Positions 49,986-58,642 of a stretch of 64,000 nucleotides of DNA are shown in pieces (the stretch's first letter is position 1; every line of letters starts with the position of its first letter). Made by a program: the position numbers and the translations under genes. The notes under the pieces were generated by a model. The model had not been told where the DNA came from and searched no databases. It saw only the letters and a program-made list of their open reading frames with translations. The stretch comes from Planctomycetota bacterium (lineage in GTDB: Bacteria; Planctomycetota; UBA1135; UBA2386), in NCBI GenBank assembly GCA_020638695.1, contig JACKIB010000006.1, positions 124,001 to 188,000 on the forward strand, given 5' to 3'.

Positions 49986-52064
49986 TCACCGAACCGTCCG
50001 CGAGCGGCGCGCCGCGATCGCTTTGCGCAGTTGGCGTGCCACCTCGCCGGCGAGCACGCGGGAGCCTTCGCGGGTGAAGTGCACGTTCGCCTTCTGCTGG
50101 ATCTGTGCCAATCGCGTCGCCGCGAACGCGTGCAGGTCGGACACCGCGATCCCGTGCTCTGCCATCACGCGTCGGGCCGTCGCGTTGTAGCGTTCGACAT
50201 CGGCCTGTTCGCGGTGCGGCCGGACACCGCGGGGCACCGGGGTGGTCGTGGCGAACACCAACTTGGCGCCGGTTTGCCGCAGCCGCGCGACGATCTTTCG
50301 CAGCTGTCGCTCGTAGGTTTGCAACGGCGCCTGGTTCGGGTGCGCGGGGTCGTTGGATGCGGCGCCGGTGTCGGGATGCACGCGTTTGAGGTCGTGCAAG
50401 CCGAAGTTGAAGTGGATCACGTCCCAGTGGCCACCGCTGGCCTGCAACCATGCGTCCAGGCGCGCGACGCCGTGAGTGGTTCCGGCGCAGTTCTCGGGTC
50501 GGCGCGCGTCGCGCATCGGTCGGTGCACTTCGGCCACGCCTTGCAGCATGGTGCGGACGAACGGCGTGTAGCCGATCGAGATCGAATCGCCGAGCAGCAG
50601 CACCCGGGCAGGTGGACGGTAGCCGGGGTTGATCTTCGGAAGCTTGGCACCGACCGCGGCGAGGTGTCGGGTGAGCGAGCTGTCGAGCTCTTTCGCTAGC
50701 TCCGCGCGCGTCGCGGCGAGGTCACGGGCCTCTCCCGGATCGGCTTCCAAGTCGAACAGCTCGAGCGTCGGGCCTTCGTAGTTGCGGATCAGCTTGGAGC
50801 GCCCGCGGCGCACGATGCTCCATGGTCCCCGCTTGCCGCGGTAGTGCGGGAAGTGCCAGACCAGGTCGCGCTCCGGCAGCGCCTCGCGCGCAGCCGAGCG
50901 CAGGTGGGCGGCGAGCGAGGTTCCGTCGCGAGCCATGCGCTTGGCGGCGGGACTGTCGGCGACGCCGGTGGCCTCGAGGATGGTCGGCAGGAGGTCGACG
51001 CTGGTCACCGGGGTGTGCGACACGGTTCCCGGTGCGACTACTCCGGGCCAGCGCACGATCAGCGGCACGCGGATGCCGCCCTCGTACGGGAACCCCTTGC
51101 CGGAGCGCAGCGGCTGGTTCGACGTCGGCCCTTCGAGGCCGCCGTTGTCGGAGGTGAACACCACCAGGGTGTTCGCGGCCTGGCCGTTGGCCTGCAGCGC
51201 ATCGAGTACCCGACCGACCGCGGTGTCGACGCTGTGCACCATCGCCGCGTAGGTCGCGTTCCGCTGACCGGTCTTGCGCGTGCCGGCCTTGCGCGCGAAG
51301 TGCTCGACCAGTTCCTTCTCGCCCTGCAGCGGCGTGTGCACGGCGTAGGGCGCGAGGTGCAGGAAGAACGGCTGTGCGCCGCAGCGCCGCAAGAAGCCCA
51401 CCGCCTCGTCGGCCTCGCGAACGGCGAGGTACTCGCCGGCGCGGCGGGGTGGCAGCGACGGGATCCCGCCGGGTAGGCGCTTGTTGGCGAACGGATCGAA
51501 GTAGCTCGGCGGTTGGCCGAAGTCGCACCCACCGTGATTCTCGTCGAAGCCCTGGTGCTCGGGATACCAGGCGTCGTCGCCGAGATGCCACTTGCCGATG
51601 TGGCAGGTTCGGAAACCGGCCGGCCGCAGCAGTTCGGCAGTCGTCACCTCGGCATGCTCGAGCCAAAACGGGTTGGGCGGGCATGACAAGCGCTGTCCCG
51701 GCCCGCCGACGTACGCGGTCGGCGGCTGCTGTGGCGTCTTGCTACCCGGTCGCTGGAAGCGGGCGCGGATCCAGTCGGTGACCCCGGTGCGCGCGGGGCT
51801 GCGTCCGGTGAGGATTGCCGCACGCGTCGGCGAGCAGACCGCGGCCGCGGCGTACGCCTGGGTGAACTGCATGCCCTGCTTCGCCAGTGCGTCGAGTCGC
51901 GGTGTCTCGTAGAAGGTGCTTCCCCGACAGCCCAGATCGCGGTCGCCGAGGTCGTCGACCACGATCAGCACCACGTTGGGTGGTCGGGTCGCTTGACCCG
52001 ATGCGACCTGCGGCAGCAGGATGGTCAGGGCAGGCAGGATCTGACGCAGGCGACGCATGACCAT
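49986..52064 (-). CDS. Sulfatase fused to an SGNH/GDSL hydrolase domain
   Basis: 692 residues. A signal peptide ends QVASGQ. A type I sulfatase domain follows with VVLIVVDDLGDRDLGC (metal Asp pair), CSPTRAAILTGR (formylglycine Cys77), IGKWHLGD and FTSDNGG. After LPKINPGYRPPARVL a second domain starts with GDSISIGY (Ser of block I) and continues with FNFGLHDLKRV and NVHFTREGSRVLA (block V Asp/His region). This is an SGNH hydrolase that may remove acetyl or other ester groups. The fusion suggests combined desulfation and deacylation of one polysaccharide. A formylglycine-generating enzyme is not in this window. Confidence 0.9.
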   Translation of the reverse strand: MVMRRLRQILPALTILLPQVASGQATRPPNVVLIVVDDLGDRDLGCRGSTFYETPRLDALAKQGMQFTQAYAAAAVCSPTRAAILTGRSPARTGVTDWIRARFQRPGSKTPQQPPTAYVGGPGQRLSCPPNPFWLEHAEVTTAELLRPAGFRTCHIGKWHLGDDAWYPEHQGFDENHGGCDFGQPPSYFDPFANKRLPGGIPSLPPRRAGEYLAVREADEAVGFLRRCGAQPFFLHLAPYAVHTPLQGEKELVEHFARKAGTRKTGQRNATYAAMVHSVDTAVGRVLDALQANGQAANTLVVFTSDNGGLEGPTSNQPLRSGKGFPYEGGIRVPLIVRWPGVVAPGTVSHTPVTSVDLLPTILEATGVADSPAAKRMARDGTSLAAHLRSAAREALPERDLVWHFPHYRGKRGPWSIVRRGRSKLIRNYEGPTLELFDLEADPGEARDLAATRAELAKELDSSLTRHLAAVGAKLPKINPGYRPPARVLLLGDSISIGYTPFVRTMLQGVAEVHRPMRDARRPENCAGTTHGVARLDAWLQASGGHWDVIHFNFGLHDLKRVHPDTGAASNDPAHPNQAPLQTYERQLRKIVARLRQTGAKLVFATTTPVPRGVRPHREQADVERYNATARRVMAEHGIAVSDLHAFAATRLAQIQQKANVHFTREGSRVLAGEVARQLRKAIAARRSRTVR

Positions 52065-52069
52065 CGGAT

Positions 52070-55021
52070 CTACTTGCCGATCAACACGATCGACGGGTTG
52101 GTGGCGATCAAGTTGCTCTGCGCGTCAGGGAGCAGTCCCTGGCAGTAGAAAGTCAGCCCGGTCGCCGTGCTCGAGGTCGGCGCGGTGAACGCGAGCTTCT
52201 GCCCGCCGCTTCCGTCCAGCGTCAACCAGAACAGGTCGAACGGCGTGCCGAGATAGAGCGTCGGCAGCGATGGAATGCTCAACGGGCCGGGGTTCACCGA
52301 CACGAGCATCGCGACCGGCGCGTTCGGGGTGCCCTTGAGCGTCAGGGTGCTGCTCTTCCCCAAGCCGACCATCGGTGGGTCGATCGTCAGCTGGGCGGTG
52401 GGGGGCGGTAGCGCCTGGAAGCTGATGAGCGACACGTCGTCGATGTTCCATCCAGCGAGCTCCATGCCGCCGTCGGCCAGCAGCTGCCACTCCAGCTCGA
52501 CCGCAGGGTTGTTGTCGGCCGCGGGAAGGCGCAGATCGACCTTGGTCCACGCGGTGTCGACGTGGTTCGCGCCCTTTCGGTTCGACCACACGTCCTGACC
52601 ATTGAGGCGGATTCGTGCCACGTCGAAGTTCCCGTCCTGCACTTGCAGCCACCGGAAGTACCGCAGCCGGACGTTGGTCTTGCCGGTCAGGTCGATCTTC
52701 GGCGAGCGCAAGAAGCAAGCCATCGTGTACCCGTGCGCGCCGTTGAGGTTGTTGCCCCAAGCATTGCTGCCGGAGAACGCCCCGTTCGGGTCGCTCCAGT
52801 TGACGCCCCACGACGTGCCGCTGGTGCCCGACGGGCGCCCGCGCGCGAAGTCGCTCACCGTGCCGATCAGCGGACCGCTCTGCCATCCGGTGTTCGGGGT
52901 CTCGAAGTCGTCGGCGTAGTGCACGGACTCACGACCGACCGCGTAGCTGTACTCGCCGGCTTCCGGGGCGCGGAACACCCGGTTCAACGAGTGGGTCGCC
53001 TCGATGTGGTACTCCACGTCGGCCGGCGACAGCACGCCGGGGAGCAGCGCGACGTATTCGTCGGTCTTGCCAGACGGCACCATCTCCAGCCGTTGTGCGC
53101 CGGAGCCGATGTCGTACACCAACTCGACCTTGGTGAAGCTGCCGAGCAGCGGCTTGGCGGTGGCGCGGACCAATCGCGGTGCGAGCTGCAGTTCGGTGCT
53201 CGGCAACGGCATGTGCGTCACGCTGCCGGGATCGATCTTGGGGAACGGCACGGTGCGCTTGAGCGCGGCCTTCTCCAGGTCGTTGTAATTCGGCGTCCCG
53301 TTGGAGAGGTTGCCGTCGTCATCGTCGAGCATGAACACCTCGCGCACTGCTTGGGCCATGTTCACCGAATTCGCGACGATCGACGGGATCACGATCTTCT
53401 CGGCGCGGTCGCTGCCTGCGGAACTGCCCAGCGTGGCGATCAGGTTGGTGCGAACGTCCCAGGTCCAGCCCATCCAGACTTCGCCCTGGTCGTGGGTGCC
53501 GCCCGAGGTCGGGTAGGTACGGGTGTTGAGCGCCGTGCGCCCGTAGTTGGGTGGCGGCCGCTTCCAGAAGTTGGCGAACACCAGCGGGCTCTTCATGTAG
53601 TAGGTCGCGATCACATCGGCCCAGCCCTCGGAGAGACCATCGGTGGTGTTGATGCCCCCGAATACGTCGTCCAGACCGTGACCCCACTCGTGCAGCAGGA
53701 AGGTCGAGTACGCCGCGTGGTTGCAGGTCGTGCTGCTGCTCAACAACGTGATCGCGAGACCGGTGTAGAAGCCGTTGCAGGCGCCCGAGCTGTTGACCGT
53801 CGGCCGCAGAGTGTCGAGCCGGTTCATTTCGGTGGTCTTGGTCGGCAGGTGGCCGCGCAACCACAGGTTGGCCCGGTCGACGAAGTAGTAGGCACTGGTC
53901 TGCGCATGCCCCTGTTCCCCCATGGTCTGGGTGCCGAACTGCAGCGTGCCGGGAACGCCCGGGGTGATCGACGCCGACGCGGTGAGCGCTGTGCCCAGGC
54001 CGGCCTGGACCGTCGCGCAGTGAGTGCCTTCCAGGACGGCGTTCACGGTCACCGCGGTAGTACCGGTGTACGGAATCGAAAACGAGCCAGTCTCGTCGGT
54101 GAACGCGGTGCCCGCGGAGCTGGTGACCTTCAGGTTGGCGAGCGGAATGTTCTGTAGCGGGTCGGTGGGGTTCTCGCCGACGTTGGTCCAACCGAGCACC
54201 TTGCCGGTCAGGGCCATCGGTAGGGTGGCAGTGGGCTCGGCGCTGCGCACCGCGGCGAGCGCGCGCAGCATGCGCCGCTGGTGTCGGGTCGCTCCGCGTA
54301 CGTGGACCGTGCCGCACTCGCGGCACGAGTACACGTCATCACGGTGTTCGAGTACCGTGCCGTTGCGCGCGTCGACGTAGACGCGCCCCACCACGAGACG
54401 TGCCGGACGCGCGTCGATCGCGACTTCGTAGGCGAGCACCGGATGGGTGGGGCGCTGCGCGTACGGGCGCGCCCAGATCAGCAGCCGCGTAGCTTGGCCC
54501 CGGGGCGGCTGTGCGGCTGCGAGCAGGTGGGTCTCCGCGATGGCACGGGCCGCCGCTGCGCTGAGCACCGGCGTGGTCGAGAAGTCGGCCGGGATCGCCA
54601 CCGCGGATGCGCCGAGCAGCGCCACCCTGCCGCGCTCGTGGATTCGCGTGTCGGCACGCGCGTCGAGCACGTCGAGGCCCTTGTACTGCTGCTTGTAGAT
54701 GAAGTAGTACAGGTGTCGGACTCTCGCCGAGGACTGCTCGACGAAGGTGGAAGCCCCGCGACCGAGCAGCGCCGCATGGCGCGCCAGCACACCGTTCGAG
54801 GCGACGCGCGCCTCCGCGAGGGTGGGCAGCGCGGCCGGGAGGTCGAGCCCGGTCCCGAACACCGCGCACGGTGTCCCGGTGGCCGGGTTCCACTCGACCG
54901 CCCAGCCCGGACCGTGGTCGCGCAGGAACTGCTGCCATGCGTCGCGCACCCCGGGCTGCTGCTGGGCGGAGGTCGGTGCGGCACAGAGAGCGAGCGAGAG
55001 GGACAGGCAGAGCGGCTTCAT
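52070..55021 (-). CDS. Secreted zinc metallopeptidase with propeptide, jelly-roll and C-terminal module
   Basis: 983 residues. GAGGAG lies just upstream of ATG 55021; a signal peptide ends PTSAQ. An FTP-like (fungalysin/thermolysin) propeptide region includes VRHLYYFIYKQQYKGLDVLDA. The catalytic part holds LLHEWGHGLDDVFGG, an HExxH zinc site, with SEGWADVIATYY carrying the downstream Glu/Asp ligand expected of M36-like enzymes. A jelly-roll/MAM-like domain follows (YADDFETPNTGW, WQLLADGGMELAGWNIDDV). The last 100 residues form the shared C-terminal module (GLGKSSTLTLKGTPNAPVA, ending NLIATNPSIVLIG). It lies 5 bases before the sulfatase-SGNH gene on the same strand, so an operon is likely. Confidence 0.85.
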   Translation of the reverse strand: MKPLCLSLSLALCAAPTSAQQQPGVRDAWQQFLRDHGPGWAVEWNPATGTPCAVFGTGLDLPAALPTLAEARVASNGVLARHAALLGRGASTFVEQSSARVRHLYYFIYKQQYKGLDVLDARADTRIHERGRVALLGASAVAIPADFSTTPVLSAAAARAIAETHLLAAAQPPRGQATRLLIWARPYAQRPTHPVLAYEVAIDARPARLVVGRVYVDARNGTVLEHRDDVYSCRECGTVHVRGATRHQRRMLRALAAVRSAEPTATLPMALTGKVLGWTNVGENPTDPLQNIPLANLKVTSSAGTAFTDETGSFSIPYTGTTAVTVNAVLEGTHCATVQAGLGTALTASASITPGVPGTLQFGTQTMGEQGHAQTSAYYFVDRANLWLRGHLPTKTTEMNRLDTLRPTVNSSGACNGFYTGLAITLLSSSTTCNHAAYSTFLLHEWGHGLDDVFGGINTTDGLSEGWADVIATYYMKSPLVFANFWKRPPPNYGRTALNTRTYPTSGGTHDQGEVWMGWTWDVRTNLIATLGSSAGSDRAEKIVIPSIVANSVNMAQAVREVFMLDDDDGNLSNGTPNYNDLEKAALKRTVPFPKIDPGSVTHMPLPSTELQLAPRLVRATAKPLLGSFTKVELVYDIGSGAQRLEMVPSGKTDEYVALLPGVLSPADVEYHIEATHSLNRVFRAPEAGEYSYAVGRESVHYADDFETPNTGWQSGPLIGTVSDFARGRPSGTSGTSWGVNWSDPNGAFSGSNAWGNNLNGAHGYTMACFLRSPKIDLTGKTNVRLRYFRWLQVQDGNFDVARIRLNGQDVWSNRKGANHVDTAWTKVDLRLPAADNNPAVELEWQLLADGGMELAGWNIDDVSLISFQALPPPTAQLTIDPPMVGLGKSSTLTLKGTPNAPVAMLVSVNPGPLSIPSLPTLYLGTPFDLFWLTLDGSGGQKLAFTAPTSSTATGLTFYCQGLLPDAQSNLIATNPSIVLIGK

Positions 55022-55172
55022 GGAACTCCTCGAATCGGACGCGCCGCGGCGTGGGGCATGCCGGGGCGTGGTGGCCAATCTGGCTCGGACGAATCACGAG
55101 CAGCAGCGCTGCTCGTGCACCTCCCAGGCTAACCGCTTTCCCCGCGTGCCGGACCGATGTCACCCGCCGTCG

Positions 55173-55341
55173 CTCGGACTATTCACGGCCGAGCCGCTGC
55201 GATTGCACAAGGTCGCTGCTGGACTCGTCGAACGTCAGTGCTCCCCGACGGGGAGGCTCAGCGCCTCAGGGCAGAACCTGCGCTTCTCCCTGCCAGCGAC
55301 AACCTCGCACGACCTCGCGACGTGGAGGAATGCGGGATGGC
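55173..55341 (+). repeat. Element family A, copy 3 (decayed)
   Basis: CTCGGACTATTCACGGCCGA at the left matches the family A end, and most of the interior (GTCGCTGCTGGACTCGTCGA, CGGGGAGGCTCAGC) aligns with substitutions and small indels. The right inverted end has been lost. It is an older copy 43 kb from the other two. Confidence 0.8.
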
Positions 55342-55368
55342 GGAACTTCGCGGCGGTGCGCGTCCGGA

Positions 55369-55782
55369 TCAGTAGTAGTCCGGTCCGGCGAGCAGCTTGG
55401 CGATCCAAGACAACGCGGTGATCGCCACGAACACCCGCGTCTCCCACCGGCCGAGCCCGAGCACCGATCCACGCTGCAGGGCGCGCACTCCACGCCAAGC
55501 CAGGTAGCCGACGAAGGCCAGCAGTACGACCGCCAGCGGTTGGTACGGGAAGCCGCCCCACGGGTCGCCGGAGTAGGTGTGCACCATCGCCCGGTTGAAG
55601 CCGCAGAACGGGCAGGGGTGCGCCGTGAGGGCTCGGAACGCGCACCCGGGATGCGCAGGTGCGTCCGGACCGCGGTGCATGGTGTAGAGCGGATACACCA
55701 GCAGCAGCGCGAACGTGGCGAGCGGCGCCAGGGAGAGCACAACCTGGAGCGGTCGCCGTTGCGGGGTGACGACGCTGCTCAC
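55369..55782 (-). CDS. DUF2752 membrane protein
   Basis: 137 residues. Three to four helices and the DUF2752 signature CPFCGFNRAMVHTYSGDPWGG between the first two (PHPCPFCG with two Cys, followed by an Arg), then ALLAWRGVRALQ-like charged turn. Members are common in planctomycetes and actinobacteria; a role is not known. The start at 55782 follows the usual layout. It lies 12 bases after the LITAF-like gene on the same strand, and the two are probably co-transcribed. Confidence 0.85.
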   Translation of the reverse strand: MSSVVTPQRRPLQVVLSLAPLATFALLLVYPLYTMHRGPDAPAHPGCAFRALTAHPCPFCGFNRAMVHTYSGDPWGGFPYQPLAVVLLAFVGYLAWRGVRALQRGSVLGLGRWETRVFVAITALSWIAKLLAGPDYY

Positions 55783-55794
55783 GGACCGACTCGG

Positions 55795-55989
55795 CTACGC
55801 GGTACCGAGCTTGCCGCCGCAGTTGGCGCAGGTCCGGACCTCTTCCTTGAAGCTGTCGACCACGAAGGGGATCCAGCACAGGGGGAGGCACACGAGCAGC
55901 AGCGCGGCGAAGACGATCCACCCGGCGGTCGACATCTGCTGCTTGGTTTGAACGCGACCCTCGTGGTCGCACATCGGGCATTTTGCCAT
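55795..55989 (-). CDS. Small LITAF-like zinc-ribbon membrane protein
   Basis: 64 residues. CPMC (residues 4-7) and a C-terminal CANCG flank a hydrophobic stretch (GWIVFAALLLVCLPLCWIPF), the arrangement of LITAF/zinc-ribbon domains in which a zinc site is split by a membrane-inserted helix. ATG 55989 gives MAKCPMCDHEG. Family members in eukaryotes attach to endosomal membranes; the bacterial role is unknown. It probably shares a transcript with the DUF2752 gene. Confidence 0.75.
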   Translation of the reverse strand: MAKCPMCDHEGRVQTKQQMSTAGWIVFAALLLVCLPLCWIPFVVDSFKEEVRTCANCGGKLGTA

Positions 55990-56111
55990 GGGGAGCTGTT
56001 CGGTTCGGAGGGGGAAGAGGGCGTCCGATGCATCCTGACCAATGAGCGCCATCGACGCAAGACGTGTGTGCGGAACCGCTTCGCTGCCGGTCCTGCAGTA
56101 TTCTCGCGCCG

Positions 56112-57722
56112 ATGATGCACCGCACCCGGGTGTCGCGCCCGAGTCGCCGCGCGGCCCGCCGCGGCGCGAACCCCCGCCCGCCGAGGCGATCGGGCTGCCG
56201 GCCATGGCTCGCCCACCTGCTGCCGTTGCTGTGCACCCTCGCGTGCACGCCGTGGGGTGGAGGCGTGCCGAGCGGCCTGCCGAACGTGGTGCTGATCCTC
56301 GCCGACGACCTCGGTTTCGGGGACCCCCGCTGCTACGCCCCCGATTCCCGACTGCGCACGCCGCACATCGACGCGCTGGCGCGCGATGGACTGCGCTTCA
56401 CCGATGCGCACGCACCGGCTTCGGTGTGTTCGCCGACCCGCTACGGTCTGCTCACCGGACGCTACGCCTGGCGCACCGCGCTGCGTCGCTCGGTGCTCTG
56501 GCCGTGGGATCGGCCGCTGATCGAGCCGGATCGGCTGACCCTTTCCGCGCTGCTGAAGGCGCGCGGCTACACCACCGCGTGCATCGGCAAGTGGCACCTC
56601 GGGTGGTCATGGCCGGGGCACGATGGGGCGCCGATCGCCTTGGGTGAGCAAGTTCGCCCCGGGGTCATGGCGATGGCGCAGCGCCGCGCGTTGGAGGCGC
56701 GCATCGACTTCACCCGCCGGATTCGCGGTGGGCCGACCGACCGCGGGTTCGATCTCTACTTCGGCGACGACGTCCCCAACTTCCCGCCCTACGCGTGGAT
56801 CGAAAACGACCGCTTGCTGCGCGTTCCCGAACTGGACAAGCCGGCGACGATGTTCGGTCGGCCCGGCGGGATGGTGCGCGGCTGGCGGCTCGAGGCCGTG
56901 CTGCCGGAACTCGCCGACCGCGCGCGGCGGTGGATCCACGCCCAGCGGGGGCCGTTCTTCTTGTTCCTGTCGCTGACTGCCCCGCACACGCCGATCGCGC
57001 CGGACGCGCGGTTCGCCGGTCGAAGTGCCGCGGGCGCCTACGGCGACTTCGTCGAGCAGACCGATTGGGTGGTGGGTGAGGTACGCGCCGCGTTGGCGCA
57101 GAGCGGCCACGCGCGCGACACTCTGCTGTTGTTCACCTCGGACAACGGGTCTCCGGCGCGGGACGGCACCGGCATGTCCGGGCCACCCGGTTCGGTGACG
57201 CGGCGCTTCGGCCATCGGCCGAGCGGACCCTGGCGCGGCATGAAGTGGGAGATCTTCGAAGGCGGCCACCGAGTTCCGCTCATCGCGTGCTGGCCTGGTG
57301 TCGTCGCCGGGGCGCGAACCAGCGCCGCGCCGGTGGTGCTGACCGACGTGCTGCGGACGGTCGCCGGCGTGGTCGGCAGTGTGGTGCCGGAGGGTGCCGG
57401 CGAGGACAGCTTCGACTTCGCCCCGGTGCTGCGCGGCGCGCCGGACGCAGCGCTGCAGCGCGATCACATGGTCCATCACGCTGCCGACGGCACGTTCGCG
57501 ATCCGCGTGGGACGCTACAAGTGGATCGTCGGAGCTGGTGGAACGCGGGCGGCGCGGCGCGGGGCGAAGGTGCCCGGTCGCCTGTACGACCTCGTCGAGG
57601 ACCCGGGCGAGACCCGCGACCTCTACCGCGAGCGCCCCGAGGTGGTCGCCGCGCTGCAGGCTCGCCTGGCTTCGATCCGCGCCGCGGGCCGCAGCTACCC
57701 GCGGCGCGCCGCGAAACCGTAG
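56112..57722 (+). CDS. Secreted sulfatase (type I, alkaline-phosphatase superfamily)
   Basis: 536 residues. A basic N-terminus and a hydrophobic signal (LAHLLPLLCTLAC) precede VVLILADDLGFGDPRCY with the metal Asp pair. CSPTRYGLLTGR contains Cys106, the residue converted to formylglycine. CIGKWHLGWSW, SLTAPHTPIAPD and FTSDNGSPARDG complete the active site. It is a second, separate sulfatase, likely acting on sulfated polysaccharide in the periplasm. ATG 56112 or 56115 gives the signal peptide. It is convergent with mutM. Confidence 0.92.
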   Translation: MMHRTRVSRPSRRAARRGANPRPPRRSGCRPWLAHLLPLLCTLACTPWGGGVPSGLPNVVLILADDLGFGDPRCYAPDSRLRTPHIDALARDGLRFTDAHAPASVCSPTRYGLLTGRYAWRTALRRSVLWPWDRPLIEPDRLTLSALLKARGYTTACIGKWHLGWSWPGHDGAPIALGEQVRPGVMAMAQRRALEARIDFTRRIRGGPTDRGFDLYFGDDVPNFPPYAWIENDRLLRVPELDKPATMFGRPGGMVRGWRLEAVLPELADRARRWIHAQRGPFFLFLSLTAPHTPIAPDARFAGRSAAGAYGDFVEQTDWVVGEVRAALAQSGHARDTLLLFTSDNGSPARDGTGMSGPPGSVTRRFGHRPSGPWRGMKWEIFEGGHRVPLIACWPGVVAGARTSAAPVVLTDVLRTVAGVVGSVVPEGAGEDSFDFAPVLRGAPDAALQRDHMVHHAADGTFAIRVGRYKWIVGAGGTRAARRGAKVPGRLYDLVEDPGETRDLYRERPEVVAALQARLASIRAAGRSYPRRAAKP

Positions 57723-57762
57723 CCGGAGCCCGCACCGTCGCGGCTGCCCCGCGCCTTCCCGG

Positions 57763-58593
57763 TCATCGTTGGCAGGTGGGGCAGTAGTAGGTCGAACGCC
57801 CGCCGTCGACGGTCTGTCGGATCGCCGCGCCACACGCCACGCAGGGCAAGCCGGCGCGGTCGTACACGCGCAGCTCGTGCTGGAAGTAGCCGGTGTCTTC
57901 GTCGGCACCGATGTAGTCGCGGATCGTCGTGCCGCCGGCGGCCAGTGCCCGCGAAAGGACCGTGCGCACCGCGATCGCCAGTCGCGCGCAGTCGTCGCGC
58001 GACAACCGATGGGCGCCCCGCCGCGGTCGCACGCCCGCGGCGTGGCAGATCTCCGAAGCGTAGATGTTGCCGATCCCGACCACGTTCTTGGCATCCATCA
58101 GGAACAGCTTCGTCGCGACGCGGCGCTGTCGGGTGCGGCGGAACAAGTAGGCGGCGTCGAACTCCTCCCCGAGCGGCTCGGGGCCGAGCGCGCACAGCAG
58201 GCGGTGGGTGCCGAGTTCGTTCCCCGTGACCACGTCGAGTACACCGAACCGTCGCGGGTCGGCGTAGCGCAGCACCAGCGGCCCGAAGTGCATCCGCCAG
58301 TGCTCGTGCGTTCGCCACGCGTCGAGGTCGCGCCGCCGCTCGACCCACAGTCGACCGCTCATCCCCAGATGGACCAACGCGACCGGCGCGGTCGCGCCGT
58401 CGAAGTGCAGCAGGAGGTACTTCGACCGCCGCGAGATCGCGACACAACGCCGCCCGCGGAGGTCATGGCATGCGGCGACCGGTATCGGCCAACGCAAGTC
58501 GTGCCGTGCCAGCTCGACCTCTTGTAGGCGGCGGCGCAGCAGGCTGCGGTCGAGGCCGCGCCGCACCGTTTCGACTTCGGGGAGCTCGGGCAA
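57763..58593 (-). CDS. mutM: Formamidopyrimidine-DNA glycosylase (Fpg/MutM)
   Basis: 276 residues. Removes oxidised purines such as 8-oxoguanine and cleaves the abasic site. The mature enzyme must start Met-Pro-Glu, because Pro2 is the catalytic nucleophile; PELPEVETVRRGL begins right after TTG 58593, which I therefore take as the start. The catalytic Glu3, the VHLGMSGRLWV strand, the helix-two-turn-helix MDAKNVVGIGNIYASE and the zinc finger CVACGAAIRQTV, ending YYCPTC, are all present. It is followed (on the plus strand beyond) by the convergent sulfatase and preceded by the sigma fusion, which ends 50 bases upstream. Confidence 0.95.
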   Translation of the reverse strand: MPELPEVETVRRGLDRSLLRRRLQEVELARHDLRWPIPVAACHDLRGRRCVAISRRSKYLLLHFDGATAPVALVHLGMSGRLWVERRRDLDAWRTHEHWRMHFGPLVLRYADPRRFGVLDVVTGNELGTHRLLCALGPEPLGEEFDAAYLFRRTRQRRVATKLFLMDAKNVVGIGNIYASEICHAAGVRPRRGAHRLSRDDCARLAIAVRTVLSRALAAGGTTIRDYIGADEDTGYFQHELRVYDRAGLPCVACGAAIRQTVDGGRSTYYCPTCQR

Positions 58594-58642
58594 CCGCCAC
58601 AGCTTGGCGCGCCGACGGCGTGGTGCAATGGCCGAGTGGCGG

